DNA of 58,581 nucleotides from Cochliopodium minus. Its lineage: Eukaryota; Discosea; Himatismenida; Cochliopodiidae. The translations under genes and the position numbers were made by a program. The notes beneath the pieces are model-generated. The model saw only the letters and a program-made list of their open reading frames with translations, was not told the DNA's origin and ran no database searches. The DNA lies in assembly GCA_024220525.1 (NCBI GenBank), contig JAMYWO010000246.1:2402-60982 (forward strand), read 5' to 3'. Shown piece after piece: positions 1 to 17,400 of the stretch; position 1 is the stretch's first letter, and every line of letters starts with the position of its first letter.

Positions 1-246
1 ATAGCCACCTTCTTATTTGTTTCTATATTTGTTCCCTCTTTCAAAATTTTATTTTTTTTATTGGAAAACAAGAAGAATAGGATTTACCATAAACAACCCC
101 TTTTGATCATTAATTTTGTGATTTATAAATAGTATAAAATTAAATTTCTTTTCCATACCAAATCCACCACTTCCAATTTCTTTTTCAAGAATATATTTAT
201 TAGCAATTCTTATTTCAAAGTTATTTTTTTCAATGATATCTTCCAT
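1..246 (-). CDS. Protein kinase N-terminus, CK1-like (runs off the window)
   Basis: Only the first two exons are in the window. Exon 1 (159-246) starts with ATG and encodes a basic/acidic leader followed by NKYILEKEIGSGGF, the start of a kinase domain with a glycine-rich loop. A GTATGG donor follows. Exon 2 (1-37) gives EGTNIETNKKVAI, which fits the strand ending in the VAIK lysine region. The GTNI..T..VAI pattern resembles casein kinase 1. Joined this way, the loop reads GSGGF-EGTN, two or three residues shorter than the usual GxGxFGxVYxG, so the splice site or the loop itself may be atypical. The catalytic core lies outside the window, so the family call is an inference from the loop alone. 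Confidence 0.5.
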
Positions 247-456
247 TTTTTTTTTTTTTAATTTTAAATCAAAAAAAAAAAAATTAAAAAGGGTTAAAAC
301 AAATTTGTTTGCTCTTTGAGAGTGTTAAATTATTTTTTAAATTTTGCAAGTTGAATACAAAGAGAGTTTGTTTTGTTTACTAAATCATTCATGAAAGAGT
401 ATTTATGGAGAAGGGAAGAGTTGTTGTGGAGGGAAAATTGTTTTTTTGCTTTTTTT

Positions 457-1783
457 TTAAACTTTTTTTCCACCTTTGATTGAAATTTTATCTTTTTCAA
501 TAATAACATCATTTTTATCTTGTTTATTGAGGGGGAGAGCAGGGTAAGAATTATTTTTTTGGAGAAAACCAGTGAATATTAAAAGTCTTTTCGACAAAAG
601 AGATTCAAAGAAGGGATATTGAAAGTAATTAGGAATTGTTTTTCCTTCTTTATAATTTGAATTTATTACAAAATTATCCACTACGTGCCCTGATATTAGT
701 TTCATAGTAATAATTTTTAAATTAATTTTTTTTTTCATTTTTCTTTCTAAAATTGAAAAAAAAAAAAGAAAGAATACCCACTTCATGAATGAAAGTTTTT
801 GTAATGTATTTTTTATCAGATCTGTTTTCCATGAAAATACCATTCATTAAACCTTTATTTTTTAAAAAAAAAAACCATCAAAGAAAAAAAAAATTGAAAT
901 AAAAAGGGGAAAAAAAAAAAAAAAAAGAAAACCAAAATAACTGCAAATATTTTTTGAGGAGGAAGTAGAAAAAGTACAACTTGTTCCTTCTTTGGTTGAA
1001 AAATAAAGAGCATAACCTTTCATCACTTCAACAATAGACTTGGGCAAATGACAAATTCCTTTTAAAATTTTATCAAGGTAATCTATTTCCGAAATTTCAA
1101 TGGAATATTCCTCCAAAAATTCATAACATGTTTTATCAAATATTGTCTCAAATATTTCGTGATGATTCTTTGAATTTTGCTCAAATTGTTTTTTGTAATC
1201 ATCTTTGTACTTATCTTTTATTAATATTTAAAATAATTATTAATAAAAATAAATAATTAATATATTAAAATAAAATTTTATGGTAAAACTCAGTGAGATA
1301 AAGGGTACCTTTGTAAAGATAATAAATTATTTTTTCTCTCATATCTTTGCCTTTCAAACTTTTTTTTGATTCCAGATTCCTTTTTTCATTAATCTTAACA
1401 ACGTGATCTTGATAAAAGTACTAAAAACAATAATTAAATTTTTTTTTTGTGAATAAAAGAAATAAAATCTTTACAAATCCCCAATTTTCATCTTTAGATT
1501 CTTTTTCCAAATCGAATTTTTTGGCTTTTTTCTTTTCAAAGAGATGAAAATTTTGCCAAAAGAATTCCACATTTTTATTGAAAGCACAAATTGGAACCTG
1601 TGCTATAATAGACCATTTTTGGATTGCCTTTACTCTTTGCTTTTGTTTTTTTTTCTTATTATGTCTAAGTATAATTAAAAATGTTTTATAAAAGAAACAA
1701 TTTACCTTCAAATTTTTGTTCACCCATATTCTATATTCCTCATCATCCATCTCTGTGACTGTTTTCTTTTTATCATATATCAA
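457..1783 (-). CDS. Unrecognised multi-exon protein, about 340 residues
   Basis: Five exons join in frame: 1475 to about 1783, 1309-1420, 933-1214, 778-852 and 457-746. The last intron (747-777) is only 31 nt. The first clear ATG is at 1750 (MDDEEYRIWVNKNLK); a codon 33 nt further upstream is TTG, so the start or a missing upstream exon is uncertain. The protein is Lys/Phe-rich with segments such as YLDKILKGICHLP and TIPNYFQYPFFESLL; no membrane segment or catalytic motif is evident. I do not recognise the family. If a 25-nt intron at 449-473 is real, the frame continues through a further 36 residues and ends at 330. It begins about 97 bp downstream of the BTB gene's stop. Confidence 0.55.
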
Positions 1784-1846
1784 TATTGATTTGAATTTTG
1801 AATTAAAGTATTTTTACCATTTTTTTTCAATTTTATTTTATTTTAT

Positions 1847-4170
1847 TCAATTTGATTTGTTTAAAAACTTTTCGATGAAATCTTTCAATTTTGGTTTATC
1901 TTTAAAAAGAATTTTGAAATCGGTGTATCCACCAATGAACGTGCTTCCAAAAAACACCTTTGGCAAAGTCTTATGATTCCCAAATTTTAAATTCTCAAGA
2001 AGAGTTCTGTTACCCACTACGTCCACAGATTCGTACTCCACTCCTATTTCCTTGACCATTTTTATTGCTTTCAATGACCATTTCTCTTAATAAAAATATA
2101 ATTACAAAAATAAAATAATTAAATAATTTAAAAATAATTTTAAAAAAAAATTAATTAACAAATGATTAATAAATAATTAATAAATTAATTAATAATTAAT
2201 TGAAAAGAAAATTAAAAAATTGAGAAAACCCAAAGGAGAATCTTTAGAACCATATGCAAGAACAAAGATAGTGATTTTGTTAGGAGAAAGATAACGAAGA
2301 ACAATTTCATTAATTTCATAATCTTTTTCCTCTGTATCAAATCTCAACCCTAAATTCTTTTTTGTTTCTTCTTCTAATGGTATTTTTTCATAATCTGATT
2401 TGTTTATGATGGCCCCTTAATTTTATATTGTAAATTTTTAATAAACATATGAATAAATTCTTTTGAACATACCATAACAAAAATAAAATAAAATAAGTTT
2501 AAATAAATAAATCAATAAAATAAAATAAAATAAAATAAAATAAAATAAAATAAAATAAAATATAATAAATAAAATAAGTTAAAATAAAAAAACTTTAAAA
2601 AACCTCTAAAAAATTTATCAACAATTTTCCAATCAAAATTTTTGACGTTTCTTAAATCAGCATTTGAAAAATGGCAATTAGTAAATTTAGCATTCAAAAA
2701 ATTGCACCCTGATAAAATAGCATCTTGAAAATGAATATTACTCAATTTACATTCACTAAAATCGCAATTGCTCGCATCTTTAACAAAAAATAAAAAATAA
2801 TCAAAATTTTTGATAAATAATAAAAAATAATAAAAAAATGATAAAAAATTTAAAGATAATAAAAAATTTAAAAATAATAAATAAATAAATAAATAAATAA
2901 ATAAAAATAATGGATATAAATAAATAAATAAATAAATGAATAAATAAATAAATAAATAAATAAAAATAATGGATATAAATAAATAAATAGATAAATAAAT
3001 GAATAAATAAATAAATAAATTAATAAATAAAAGATTACCTACTTTTTGCATCAAAGCATGTTCAAATCTAGATTTTTTAAAAGATGTGTTTGAAATGACA
3101 GACTAAAAGAAACAGTTTGAAAAAATTTTTGTCAGAAACGAATTGGTTGTCAACAAAAAAAAAATGGTTTTTTACTGAAGAAAAGCACGTAGAGAGAAAA
3201 AGTCCTTCTATTGAAAATTTAAAACAAAATAATAAAATAATAAATAATAAATAATAAATAATAAATAATAAATAATAAATAATAAATAATGAATAATGAA
3301 TAAATAAAAATAAAAAATAAAAAATAAAATAATAAATAATAAATTAATAAATAATAAATAAATAATGAAAATAATAAAATAATAAATAATAGAAAATTTT
3401 TAAATGATAAACTGTTAAAAGTAGTGAAAAAAGGGATTAAAGAGTAAAAATGCGTACCAGAAAAGTCAGAGAAAGAAAAGAGAGAGTTGGATAAATTGGA
3501 ATTTTTGGCGATTATTTTAGAAAAATTAGAATGGTTTGCTTTCACTTTTAAAAAAGTTGATCCTGTTAAATCTGAACCGCAAAAAGAGATATTGTTCATA
3601 GTGCTGTTATCAAATTTTTGTTCAAAAAAAATCATGTTTTCCAATTTTAAACCCGAAATCTTTATCCCCACAAATCTATTCTCCTTTATTGGCATTAAAA
3701 TTATATCTCTCCTGTCTAATTCAGAATATGATTCTTCCAAATAATCAATTAACTTTTTTTTTTTTTGAAAGATCAAATTTAATTATTTTTTCAATTACAA
3801 ATTTAATTTTATTTACACCAGTTATTCCAAAATATATTGCTTCTTCTTTTAATGATTCAACTGGTAAATGTATTTGCTCTATTTTCCCAGTTCTTTTGAA
3901 AAAAAAATTCAAAATGGACAAAATAAAAGATTGTAAAAAATAAATTTACCTTAGATAGGTCAAAATATGAATGAATAACTTGGGATCTCTATCAATAAAT
4001 AGGCAATCATTTATCATCTCTGAACTTTTCATTCCAAATTGTTGAATTGAAAAGAATTTGTGAAAATAAGAATTCTCATATTTGAGTAATGTTGATGTGC
4101 TTGTAAAGAATACTTTTCCACCAACATTCAATTTTACAATTTTTGATTCAATCTTTTTATTTTCTTCCAT
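1847..4170 (-). CDS. KCTD9-like BTB / pentapeptide-repeat protein with C-terminal glutaredoxin-like domain
   Basis: Exons (approximate) are 3950-4170, 3458-3892, 3043-3102, 2604-2777, 2234-2415 and 1847-2085. Residues about 1-105 form a KCTD-type BTB/T1 domain (KLNVGGKVFFTSTSTLL, then FIDRDPKLFIHILTYLR and EEAIYFGI). A linker follows, then pentapeptide repeats of the A(D/N)LxN type (FCGSDLTGSTF, CDFSECKLSNIHF, FSNADLRN). The last two exons form a thioredoxin fold: ITIFVLAYGSKDSPL, EKWSLKAIKMVKEIGVEY, LPKVFFGSTFIGGYTDF. This is glutaredoxin layout, but the CGFS active-site position reads EKWS, with no cysteine. KCTD9 is a known BTB plus pentapeptide protein thought to work with cullin-3. The glutaredoxin-like tail is unusual, and a redox role is unlikely without the cysteine. 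ATG at 4170 is preceded by A/T-only DNA. Confidence 0.85.
2870..3036. repeat. AAAT tetranucleotide array in a BTB-gene intron
   Basis: The intron between the third and fourth exons of the BTB gene is largely ATAA/AAAT repeat. A longer block containing the phrase AAAAATAATGGATATAAAT occurs twice about 60 bp apart, which indicates local duplication on top of the tetranucleotide slippage. Confidence 0.85.
3228..3400. repeat. AATAAAT heptanucleotide array in a BTB-gene intron
   Basis: About ten near-perfect copies of a 7-bp unit (AATAAAT) fill the intron downstream of the second BTB exon, then decay into mixed AATA repeats. The open frame here is an artefact of the repeat. Confidence 0.85.
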
Positions 4171-4261
4171 TTTTTTTTTTATTTTTTCAAATATTAAATA
4201 TATTTTTTGGAATTAATATAAATAAGAAAAAGAAAATAGTATTTTAAGGTCATCTTCTTTC

Positions 4262-9075
<4,814 letters not shown>

Positions 9076-9401
9076 GAATAAATATTTCACAAAAAAAAGA
9101 AAAGGAATTTTTTTTTTTATATTTTCATACGGCCAAATAATTCTCATTAGAATGCGAATCAGATAAAAAATAATTTTGATTGTAAATTTAAAAATAATTA
9201 AATATTCATTGAGCAAATTATTTCTCCGCGTTTTAATAAATGTTCATGGGTTTCCATTAACAAAATAATAAAAAAAAAATTATTTGGCCTAATGTTTTGT
9301 TTTGATCCTTTTCAAAAAAGAAATAAAATGTTTGAGTTGCCCAAATTTAAATTTATTTTTCATCAATTTTAAAGCCAATCTTTAAAAAAAAGATAAATCT
9401 T

Positions 9402-11012
9402 CTAAAATCTAAAATGATACCACTTTTTAAGTTGTTGCTTAGTTTTAGTTCTTCTGAAAAAGTAGAAATATTTTCCCTCTTTTGATTTAAGTATTATTGT
9501 TTGTGATACCTTTTAAAAAGAAAAAAAATTATATTTGAAAGTATTAAAAACACAAATATAAGTACCGTTTTCCATTCCAAGTTGAAAAATTTGATTGGAA
9601 TGTGAACAAATAAAACTAAAACAAAATAAAAATTTTAAAGATCAAAAAAGAAAATCTCACATTGCATTAACAAATGATGAAAAAATCCAATGGAAAAAGA
9701 AAGAAAAGATAGAAAAATAAGAAGCACAGAAGAAAAAGAAAATACTAAACCAAACAATAAATATGTCATTATACTTGCAAAAAGGAGATAAATAAATGTG
9801 TAGAACCCAGGCTGAATTCTTTAAAAAAATTATGAAAAAAATAATTAAAAAAAACATTCAATATTCAAACCTTCTTTTATCACTGAAATGAAAAAACTTT
9901 GAAAAAATGGCTAAAGGATAAGAGGAGGGAAAACCAACAAGTTTTTCGGCCAAAGTGTGAGAAAGAGATTCTGCGCTTGAAAAACTTTCTTTTTCTTTTC
10001 ATAATTAAATTGATTATATTAATTTTATTGATTAATTATATATTTATTTATTTATTTATTTATTTATATTTTATTTTTGGTTTTTTTTAAATACCTTCAT
10101 TACGTTTGGTTTCATGATCTAATATTATTTTTTCCATTTGGTTTTTCAAGTAAGGACACTTTACAAATTCATCTTTGTACAAATCATTTCCTATCACTTC
10201 AATCCCATTATTTATTTTGTGTATTGTTGGATATTCTTTTTCAAAATCTTTTATGTCACAATTTGATGTTACATTGCCTATTCATAAAAAAAAAATTTAA
10301 TTTGGGATCTTTAATTTACATTTTTAATTCAAACAAAATTTTTACCTTCTTTCTTTTCTATTAATAAATTCAAATTAAAACCCTATCTCAATTTTTTTTT
10401 TCGAAAAAAAAAAGTTACCAAAATCAAACCAAAACAAATTAAATCCTTTTATAAATACAAACATTTAATTTTCAAATACGAGAATTAAATTTATAAATAA
10501 GGTATTTTGTGAAAAGAAATATCCAACTTACCTGGATATTCTTTTCTTTCCTCCCATTTTAATAGTGACAAATCTTCTTTATCCAATGAAATAAAATCAC
10601 TCAAAAGCTTTCCTCTTGGTTTTCTTTTAAAATTATAATTACATTTGCTAAATAAATAAAAGGTAACCAACCTTTTTGCATTTCCTTTTACTTTCCCCTT
10701 CCCACTAACATTAAGAATAACTCCCATTCTCTTTTTTTTGGTATTAAACATCAGCCAAGTTCCACTTGATTGTTTATCTAATGAGCTTAATATTCCATTT
10801 TCAAAACAAGGATCCATGGATTCTTCCCTATTTATGAAAACAAATCAAAATTTTACTTTTATCAAAAATAGTTTATTCACCTCGAAGTAAATTCATCTCT
10901 TATTGATACAAGTATAAATGGAAACTCATCTGAAAAATTCGAAGCTATAGCTTATCATTTGAAAAATATTAAAATGCTTTTTTGTTGACAAAAGAATACC
11001 CAAAATGCACAT
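9402..11012 (-). CDS. TANGO2: TANGO2 / NRDE-family protein
   Basis: The gene starts MCIL (ATG at 11012), the family's hallmark N-terminus. Following exons give FPFILVSIRDEFTSR, NGILSSLDKQSSGTWLMF, MGVILNV, then KPRGKLLSDFISLDKEDLSLL and the short exon GFNLFWFDFG. These line up with the TANGO2 blocks GGTWLG, RG.L..DFL and the YNGFNL strand. The last exons give EWKTVSQTIILKSKEGKYF and FFRRTKTKQQL, matching the GTR.NTIILVD.DG....ER end, and stop at TAG (9402). One middle exon near 9890-9990 is uncertain: two frames are open and neither is clearly homologous. TANGO2 proteins are linked to mitochondria, Golgi organisation and lipid or haem handling; the biochemical role is not settled. Confidence 0.85.
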
Positions 11013-11069
11013 TCCAAAACACAATTTTTTTTTTTTTAATTTCCAATACAAAGGAGTGAGAAGTATGAA

Positions 11070-11808
11070 TCATAATTTTTTCAAAATTTCATAAACAACA
11101 AATTTTGGAATCTTGATTATCTTGGAAAATTTCAATGAAATAAGAAAAGAAAAAATAAGTTTGTCATAATGAACTCCTAATAACTTGTGATTCTCTATTG
11201 ACCATTCTAGTTTTAAATAATTAAATTCAATAGAAAATTCATCATTTGCACTATATACTTCCATAGCAAAGACCCAATCATCCACATCATAGGGTAACTC
11301 AAAAACTTTATTTTCGAAAATCTCTTTCGTATCACTGAATCTCTTGAAAGTGCATTTCTTCTCAATCAAATTCATCTCCACAACATAAAAATTTTTTTTT
11401 ATTATTCTGCTGTAAGACTCCCAAACTCCCCATTCACAAATTTCTTTCTTTTCTTTATAAATGATATCATCTTGAGGATTATAAAAAATACCTTTTTTTG
11501 AATAATTTTCTTTGTTATAACTAGATATTTTCCCATCTGTTGAAAATTCAGAATTTGGAATGATTCCAATCATGTTTTTTCCCCATATTGTTTTCAAAAA
11601 TGTTACTTTCATTTCAATAATTGAATTTTTTGATAATATATTTGAGGAAAGTGAACAATCAAATGTATTATTTCTCCCTTTCTTTACAACAAAGAATTTA
11701 TTTGGATTTTCTTTATCTTTGGAGATGGCAAGATATCTCCCTTAAATTTGAATTTAATCATTTTAAAAATCTTTTTATCATCTACTTACTATCACTTTGT
11801 AGTCTCAT
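11070..11808 (-). CDS. Unrecognised protein, about 250 residues, possibly beta-sandwich (SPRY-like)
   Basis: Two exons: a short first exon from ATG 11808 (MRLQSD) and, after an intron ending TTTAAG near 11743, a long exon running to the stop at 11070. It includes RYLAISKDKENPNKFFVVKKG, WGVWESYSRIIKKNFYVVEMN and FELPYDVDDWVFAMEVYSAND. The alternation of aromatic and charged residues, and the GRYLAISKD and DDWVFAMEVYS strands, suggest a beta-sandwich such as SPRY, but no diagnostic motif is convincing. The C-terminus is a basic amphipathic helix. It is transcribed divergently from the gene at 12071, sharing a 262-bp spacer. No function is assigned. Confidence 0.6.
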
Positions 11809-12070
11809 CTATTTTTTTTTTATTTCAAAAGAAGATGAATTTTTGTAAAAAAAAAAAAAAAAATGAAAAATGCTTTTACAAAACTAAATTTTACAACAAA
11901 AAAATTCAAATGCATAAAAACCAATTTCTCCACTTCAAACATTTTTAAAAATAAACCAATCTCAAAGCTTTTGGTTGGATCAATATCTATTTCCCTCTAT
12001 TACGCGTAAATATATTCCTTCTTAACTAAAATTATTAACCAAAAATTTGTTTTATTGAAGAGGAACTCAA

Positions 12071-12486
12071 ATGGCAAAAATGGAAGATAGATATTTTGAA
12101 GAGAATGTGAATCAATTAGGAAATACAGTTTATGTAAAGGAATTAATTGAAACAAAGAACGGAATACCAATTGAAGAGAAGAAGATTGAAATAGAAAAAA
12201 GATCTACAGCTATTCCAATCATTACTTTATATAAACAAATAGAAAGTATATTTTATTCTTTCACTTATTATTTTCTATCATATACTTTCAAAACTCTATT
12301 TATTGGACCAATTGGATTTGTTTCAAATTATTTGGTTCCTATCTTTGTTGGAAATACTCTTTCTCATTTTAACAAATTGAATTCAAAAGTCAAATATTCG
12401 ATTGAATTTCTTTTCAGGTTTTTGATGATACAACCGGACAAATCTATAAAAAATTAATCATGAAGAGCTCTCAAGAATTAAAATAA
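12071..12486 (+). CDS. Small membrane-associated protein of unknown function
   Basis: ATG at 12071 opens a charged N-terminal half (VYVKELIETKNGIPIEEKK). A hydrophobic half follows with two possible membrane segments (IFYSFTYYFLSYTFKTLFIG and IGFVSNYLVPIFVG). Read straight through, it stops at 12457 after 128 residues. If the 29-nt stretch 12389-12417 (GTCAAA...TTTTCAG) is spliced out, the frame continues as VFDDTTGQIYKKLIMKSSQ and stops at 12486. That ending looks more protein-like, and both boundaries are in phase 0. I prefer the spliced form but cannot prove it. The family is not recognised. Confidence 0.6.
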
Positions 12487-12654
12487 TGTCATTCTAATGA
12501 CAAATAATTTCCAAACACATTAAATAATTTTGTATCAATTAAAATTTTATTAAAACCCCAATTTTTTAAACACTTTATTCTTGAACCATTAAAGAATATA
12601 CAAAAAAATTTGTTGAATTCGCTTCAATAAAAAAAAAAATAAAAAATTGAAATA

Positions 12655-14332
12655 ATGTTTTTTAATGATGCAAAATTAGTCGAAGATATTTTCTTGCAAA
12701 AAATGAAAGTATTTGATAATGTCTATAAAGATGAAGGAACAATTATGATGTCTTCAGAACCAAAAAATCTCTCTCAAAATTCAAGAAACAAATATGTTTC
12801 CAATAGTCTAGAAAAAGCAGAGCAAATTTTAATACAAGGTCTTAAAGAACTGAAAGAATCACAAATTTCTTTAGATAACAAAAAAGAAGAAGTAATTAAC
12901 AAAAGAGAAACGAAAAATGAGGTCAAACAAGTGACAACTGAGAGTCTTATCTTTGAAAAGGTTGTTCCACCCCCCATAAAGAAGAAGAGGAGCATGACAA
13001 GTGAGATAATCAGAAGATCCATAAGAAATAACTCCAAAATGAATAATAAGAAATTGATTGAAGAAGAATGGGATGTTATAGGTAAAATTATTCCATTTTT
13101 TAAAATCATAGGAATTTAATATTTTTTAAAAGTATTCCTTGAATATGGTAGACCATTGAAGATCAGCAAATTCAAATCAACATCAACCATTAAAGAATTA
13201 ATGTTATCTGCAGCACGACAACATGCATACCAATACAGACATCCTCCACTCAAGGATTTGTCTTTTTATTCTTTATTCATTGCTGATAAAGATGGAAATG
13301 TAGATGAAAAACTTCCTCATCGTAAATTATTCGTTGAAATTTAAACAATATATAATTTTTATTCAAAAAACAGTTGAAATGACAGAGGTAATTTCAAAAT
13401 ATGGAACATCCTACTCACTGATATCAAAAGAATCAAGCAGCAGCCCAGTACCTTCAAGAGGATCTTCTATTCCAACACAATCTCCAAGAAAATCAGAAAC
13501 AACTAAAACTGGAAATCAAAAAATGGTTTGTATCAAAATCAATTTTCCTGATAAATCCCAATCCTCTTTCATGATGTTGGCAAATCAAAGAATTTCAGAT
13601 GCTATAAAGAAATGTAAAACAATTTATTGCATTATAAAAAAACAATAAGAAATTAATAATCAAATCACATTTAATTATATTTAAAAGGTTGCATCAAAAG
13701 AGGTTTGGAGAGTGATAGACATCATTTTGAGTCTCAAAATAAGGAAACAATACCAGATGAGACTGTTTTGAGTACTTTGGAAGGAACAGAGATTAATTTG
13801 GTTGCAAATAGCGGTAAATCAAAATTATTTTTTTAAGTTTTCTTTATATAAATAATTTACATAGAAATTGTTGGTTTGGATGATTATCTGAGTGATCAAA
13901 AAGCAATGGCATACGAAGAATTCAAAGTAACCAAACAAAGAAAAGGGTTTGGGAAAAATCAGACCAGAATCATCGGAATTGTAAAAAAAAGAATAGAATC
14001 TCTCCATCTTACCTTATTTAAACAGAATATATCAATATTTTCTTTATTTAATCAAATTTTAACAGGACTATGATAGAATTTCAAACAATATGGCAGAGAA
14101 AAAGATCACCAAAAAAGTTAAAACACCATTTTGGTTGATGGGAGACTTATTTTCGGTGAGACAAGATCATGTGAATCCTTCCCTTTTCGTTTTGATCTTT
14201 CTTCAAAAAGAACAGAACAAGATACAAAAACAACAGTACAGGGAATACATTTATCAAGCAGAGAATATAAAGCTTGCAAAGAAAATTGTTTCCAAACTTT
14301 CTCGCATTCTTCAAATGAGAAATAAAAAATAA
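12655..14332 (+). CDS. SIN1: TORC2 subunit SIN1 (AVO1/MAPKAP1 homologue)
   Basis: SIN1 is the substrate-recruiting subunit of TOR complex 2. Domains appear in the family's order. A charged N-terminus contains MTSEIIRRSIRNNSK. A CRIM domain is split by an intron (PLKISKFKSTSTIKELMLSA, then LFIADKDGNVDEKLP). A Ser/Pro linker leads to a Raf-like Ras-binding domain (MVCIKINFPDKSQSSFMMLA, then INLVANS). The C-terminal PH domain is YEEFKVTKQRKGFGKNQTRI, TPFWLMGDLFSV and an ending helix AKKIVSKLSRILQMR. The last block mirrors the human SIN1 PH domain (YKSFKV ... FWI ... VNYILESR). Six short exons are needed. The stop at 14332 lies about 80 bp before the next gene on the same strand. Confidence 0.85.
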
Positions 14333-14412
14333 TCTTCCTCATCTCACAAACAAATTAAACAATCAATTTTCACAATTATATAAAAATTATTATCAAGATG
14401 TGATTGATACAA

Positions 14413-17400
14413 ATGAAAAAAAAAATGAAAAAGATTATTTTCAAAAATATTTTTCAAAAAGGAACAAAATTCAAAACAAACATCAAACCAAACTCTATAT
14501 ATTTTAAAAAAATAAGCATTATTCCATCATCATTTTTCTATCATACAACAATCAACATACTATCAGACGTAACAAATACTGAGAATATTGGTAAAATAGA
14601 TATGAAGACTGAAAATTAAATTTTTCTCAAAAATTTATAAAAAAAAATTTTTCAACTTTTCTCTTCAAGAGTCTTTATTAAAAAGATTATTGACAGTTTA
14701 TAATTAATTTTTAATTTTAGAAAAAGATAAATTTGAGAAAAAGAAAGAAAAGCAAATTATTGAGGAATTAAAAAAATACAAAGAAATAGAAAAGGAGAAG
14801 AAAGAATTAGAAAATGAAAGGGAAGAACACATTTCTTTCATGAAGAACAGGAATGAAAATCTCATTATTGTCTCTTCTCTTTACCCCGAACATTTTACTA
14901 AAATGGAGCGTTTTGAAAAAGAATTAAAAGAAAAAGGAATGAGAGGAGATTTTTTCAATCAAACAACATTAAACCCCTTTGAAAGTAATCTTCCTCATAA
15001 TCTTCATCCTCTTCATAGTCAACCTCACATTATTCAACCTCATAATATTCCTCTTATTCATCCTCACAGTAGTAATGGAAAGAGTGAAGGGAATGAAATT
15101 GATGAAAGTGGGAGTAATGTGGGTGGGAGTGATGTGAGTGGGAGTAATATGAGTGGGAGTGACGTGAGTGGGAGTGACGTGAGTGGGAGTGATATGAGTG
15201 GGAGTGATGTGAGTGAGAGTGATGTTAGTGATAGTTATGGAAGTGAAGGGGATTATTTAAGTGGAAGTGAGGGGGATAAAAGTATAGGGGAAAGAGGTAC
15301 TATTAATACTATCAATAAAGTTTATAGAGAAGATAAAAGTGATTATAATAAAGTTTATAGAGAAGACAAAAATGATTACAATAAAGTTTATAGAGAAGAT
15401 AAAAGTGATAACAAAGAAGTCAACAGAGAAGATAAAAGTGATAATTATAAAGTTTACAGAGAAGATAAAAGTGATAACAATGAAGTTTACAGAGAAGATA
15501 AAAGTGATAACAATGAAGTTTATAGAGAAGATAAAAGTGATAATAATAAAGTTTATAGGGAAGACAAAAGTGGTAATAAATTTAAAAGAGGTATATATGA
15601 AAAGGGAGGTTTAAATGAAAGGGGAGGTTTAGATGAAAGGGGAGGTTTAAATGAAAGGGAAGGTTTAGATGAAAGGGGAGGTATAAGAGAAGTGGAAGAA
15701 GAAGAATTTTTAGGAGAAGGTATTGATGATGATGATGGTTTAGGAGAAGAATGGGAAGGAGAAAATTTTTTGGGAGAAATAAATTTTAAAGCAAAAAATG
15801 GTATTTCTTTTACATTTCTACTTTATATGATAATATAAAACAATTGATAAAAATATTAATTTATTTTAAAAATATTAAAATAACAAAATACATTACTTTG
15901 TGTAAAAATACTCTAACATTTATTTAAAAAATATTAATTTATTTAAAAAATATTAATTTAATAAAAGTAAATATTAATTTAATAAAAGAAATATTAATTT
16001 ATTTTAAAAATATTAATTTAATAAAGAAAATATTAATTTAATAAAAGAAAATATTAATTTTAAAAATATTAATTAAATAAAAGACAGTAGTTTATACAAA
16101 GAGGGGATGGAAGAAGAAGAGGTAAATGGAGAGGGGGAGTGGAAGGCATACGAAGGAGGGAAGTGGAAGGACATGTCAGAAAAAGAAAACAATAAAAAAG
16201 AAAAATATCACAAGTATATCTGTGAATTGGAAGAAAGAGGAATGATAGAAATGAGTAAAGGAAAAAGTATGAAAACAAAAGTAAGAATGGAAATTTATGA
16301 AAAAACAGTTGTCCTCTTTTCTTCTTATCTCCGTAAAAAATTAAACAGAATACCCGTCTTTTTAGAACATGTTATAAATGGGGGGATTCTGTATGGAGAA
16401 GAAGGGATAGGTAAAACAGAAGGATACAAAAAAGTGACAGAAATGATTCCCTTTTCTTTTTCCAAACACAGAGTCATTTCCATTTACCATTGTATCTCCA
16501 ATCATTCTTTTTTCTTTATTTCTGAATTGATTTATCATTCTTTGAAAGAATCTCTTCCTCTCCTTTCCTCTTCTTTTTTTCGTGAAAACACAACCTACCC
16601 CTCTTATAATCTTTCTAAATTGCTTAAAGTGTTGAAAGAAGAAGAGATACACATTCATCTCATTGTGGACAGGGTAGACTTGTTGTATGCGGTGTCAAAG
16701 AATAGAGAAAAAAGGTTTCATTTTTTAAAAGAAGTAAATTATTTGTTAATTGAAAGAGAAACATTGGAACCCAACGTATTTCTTTTTCTTTCTGGTGGTT
16801 CTTACCTTCCCTTTGTTTTTTCAAGAAAAATATTTGGATTGACACATCTCCTTCCTGTTCTTTCAAGAGCGGTGGTGTTTGATGTTACTTTGTTATCATT
16901 TCATCATTTAAAATCAAATCCTTTTTTTTATTCTCTTCTTGACCGTTCCAATGTTTCCATCCTCTCCCCCCCTTCTTCTTCTCTCTCTCTTTTCCCTAGT
17001 TCCACTCCGAAACGAAAGAGCGCAGAAGGAGAAAGGAAAATGAGATATAAAAGAAACAGAGAACTGTTTTTAATTTTCTTCTTTTTTGGGAGAAATTGGG
17101 GAAAAATTTCAAAATTTTATTCTCAAATAAATCATGACAAATTGGTTGAAGAAAAGACCATAGAATCTCCTATTTTTCCTTTTGTTAGAGCTATTTACCA
17201 AGGTATTCTCTTAAAAAATTTTCGTTTACTATGCATCAGCCAAATCTTGAACCAAAAGAGAAGTGACGTTCTCTCTTTATTGAATAATATAAAAAATCCT
17301 GACAAAAATTTCACCCTGACATTGGAAGGAACTCAAGATCAACAAAAAAAGAAAAAAAAAAAGAAAATTAGATATCATATTCTTTTGAATCAGATGAATA

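Noticed and set aside
3219-3460. Continuation of the pentapeptide exon into Leu/Tyr/Phe-rich sequence
   Set aside because: It is translation of the AATAAAT intron repeat past a good GTACGC donor.
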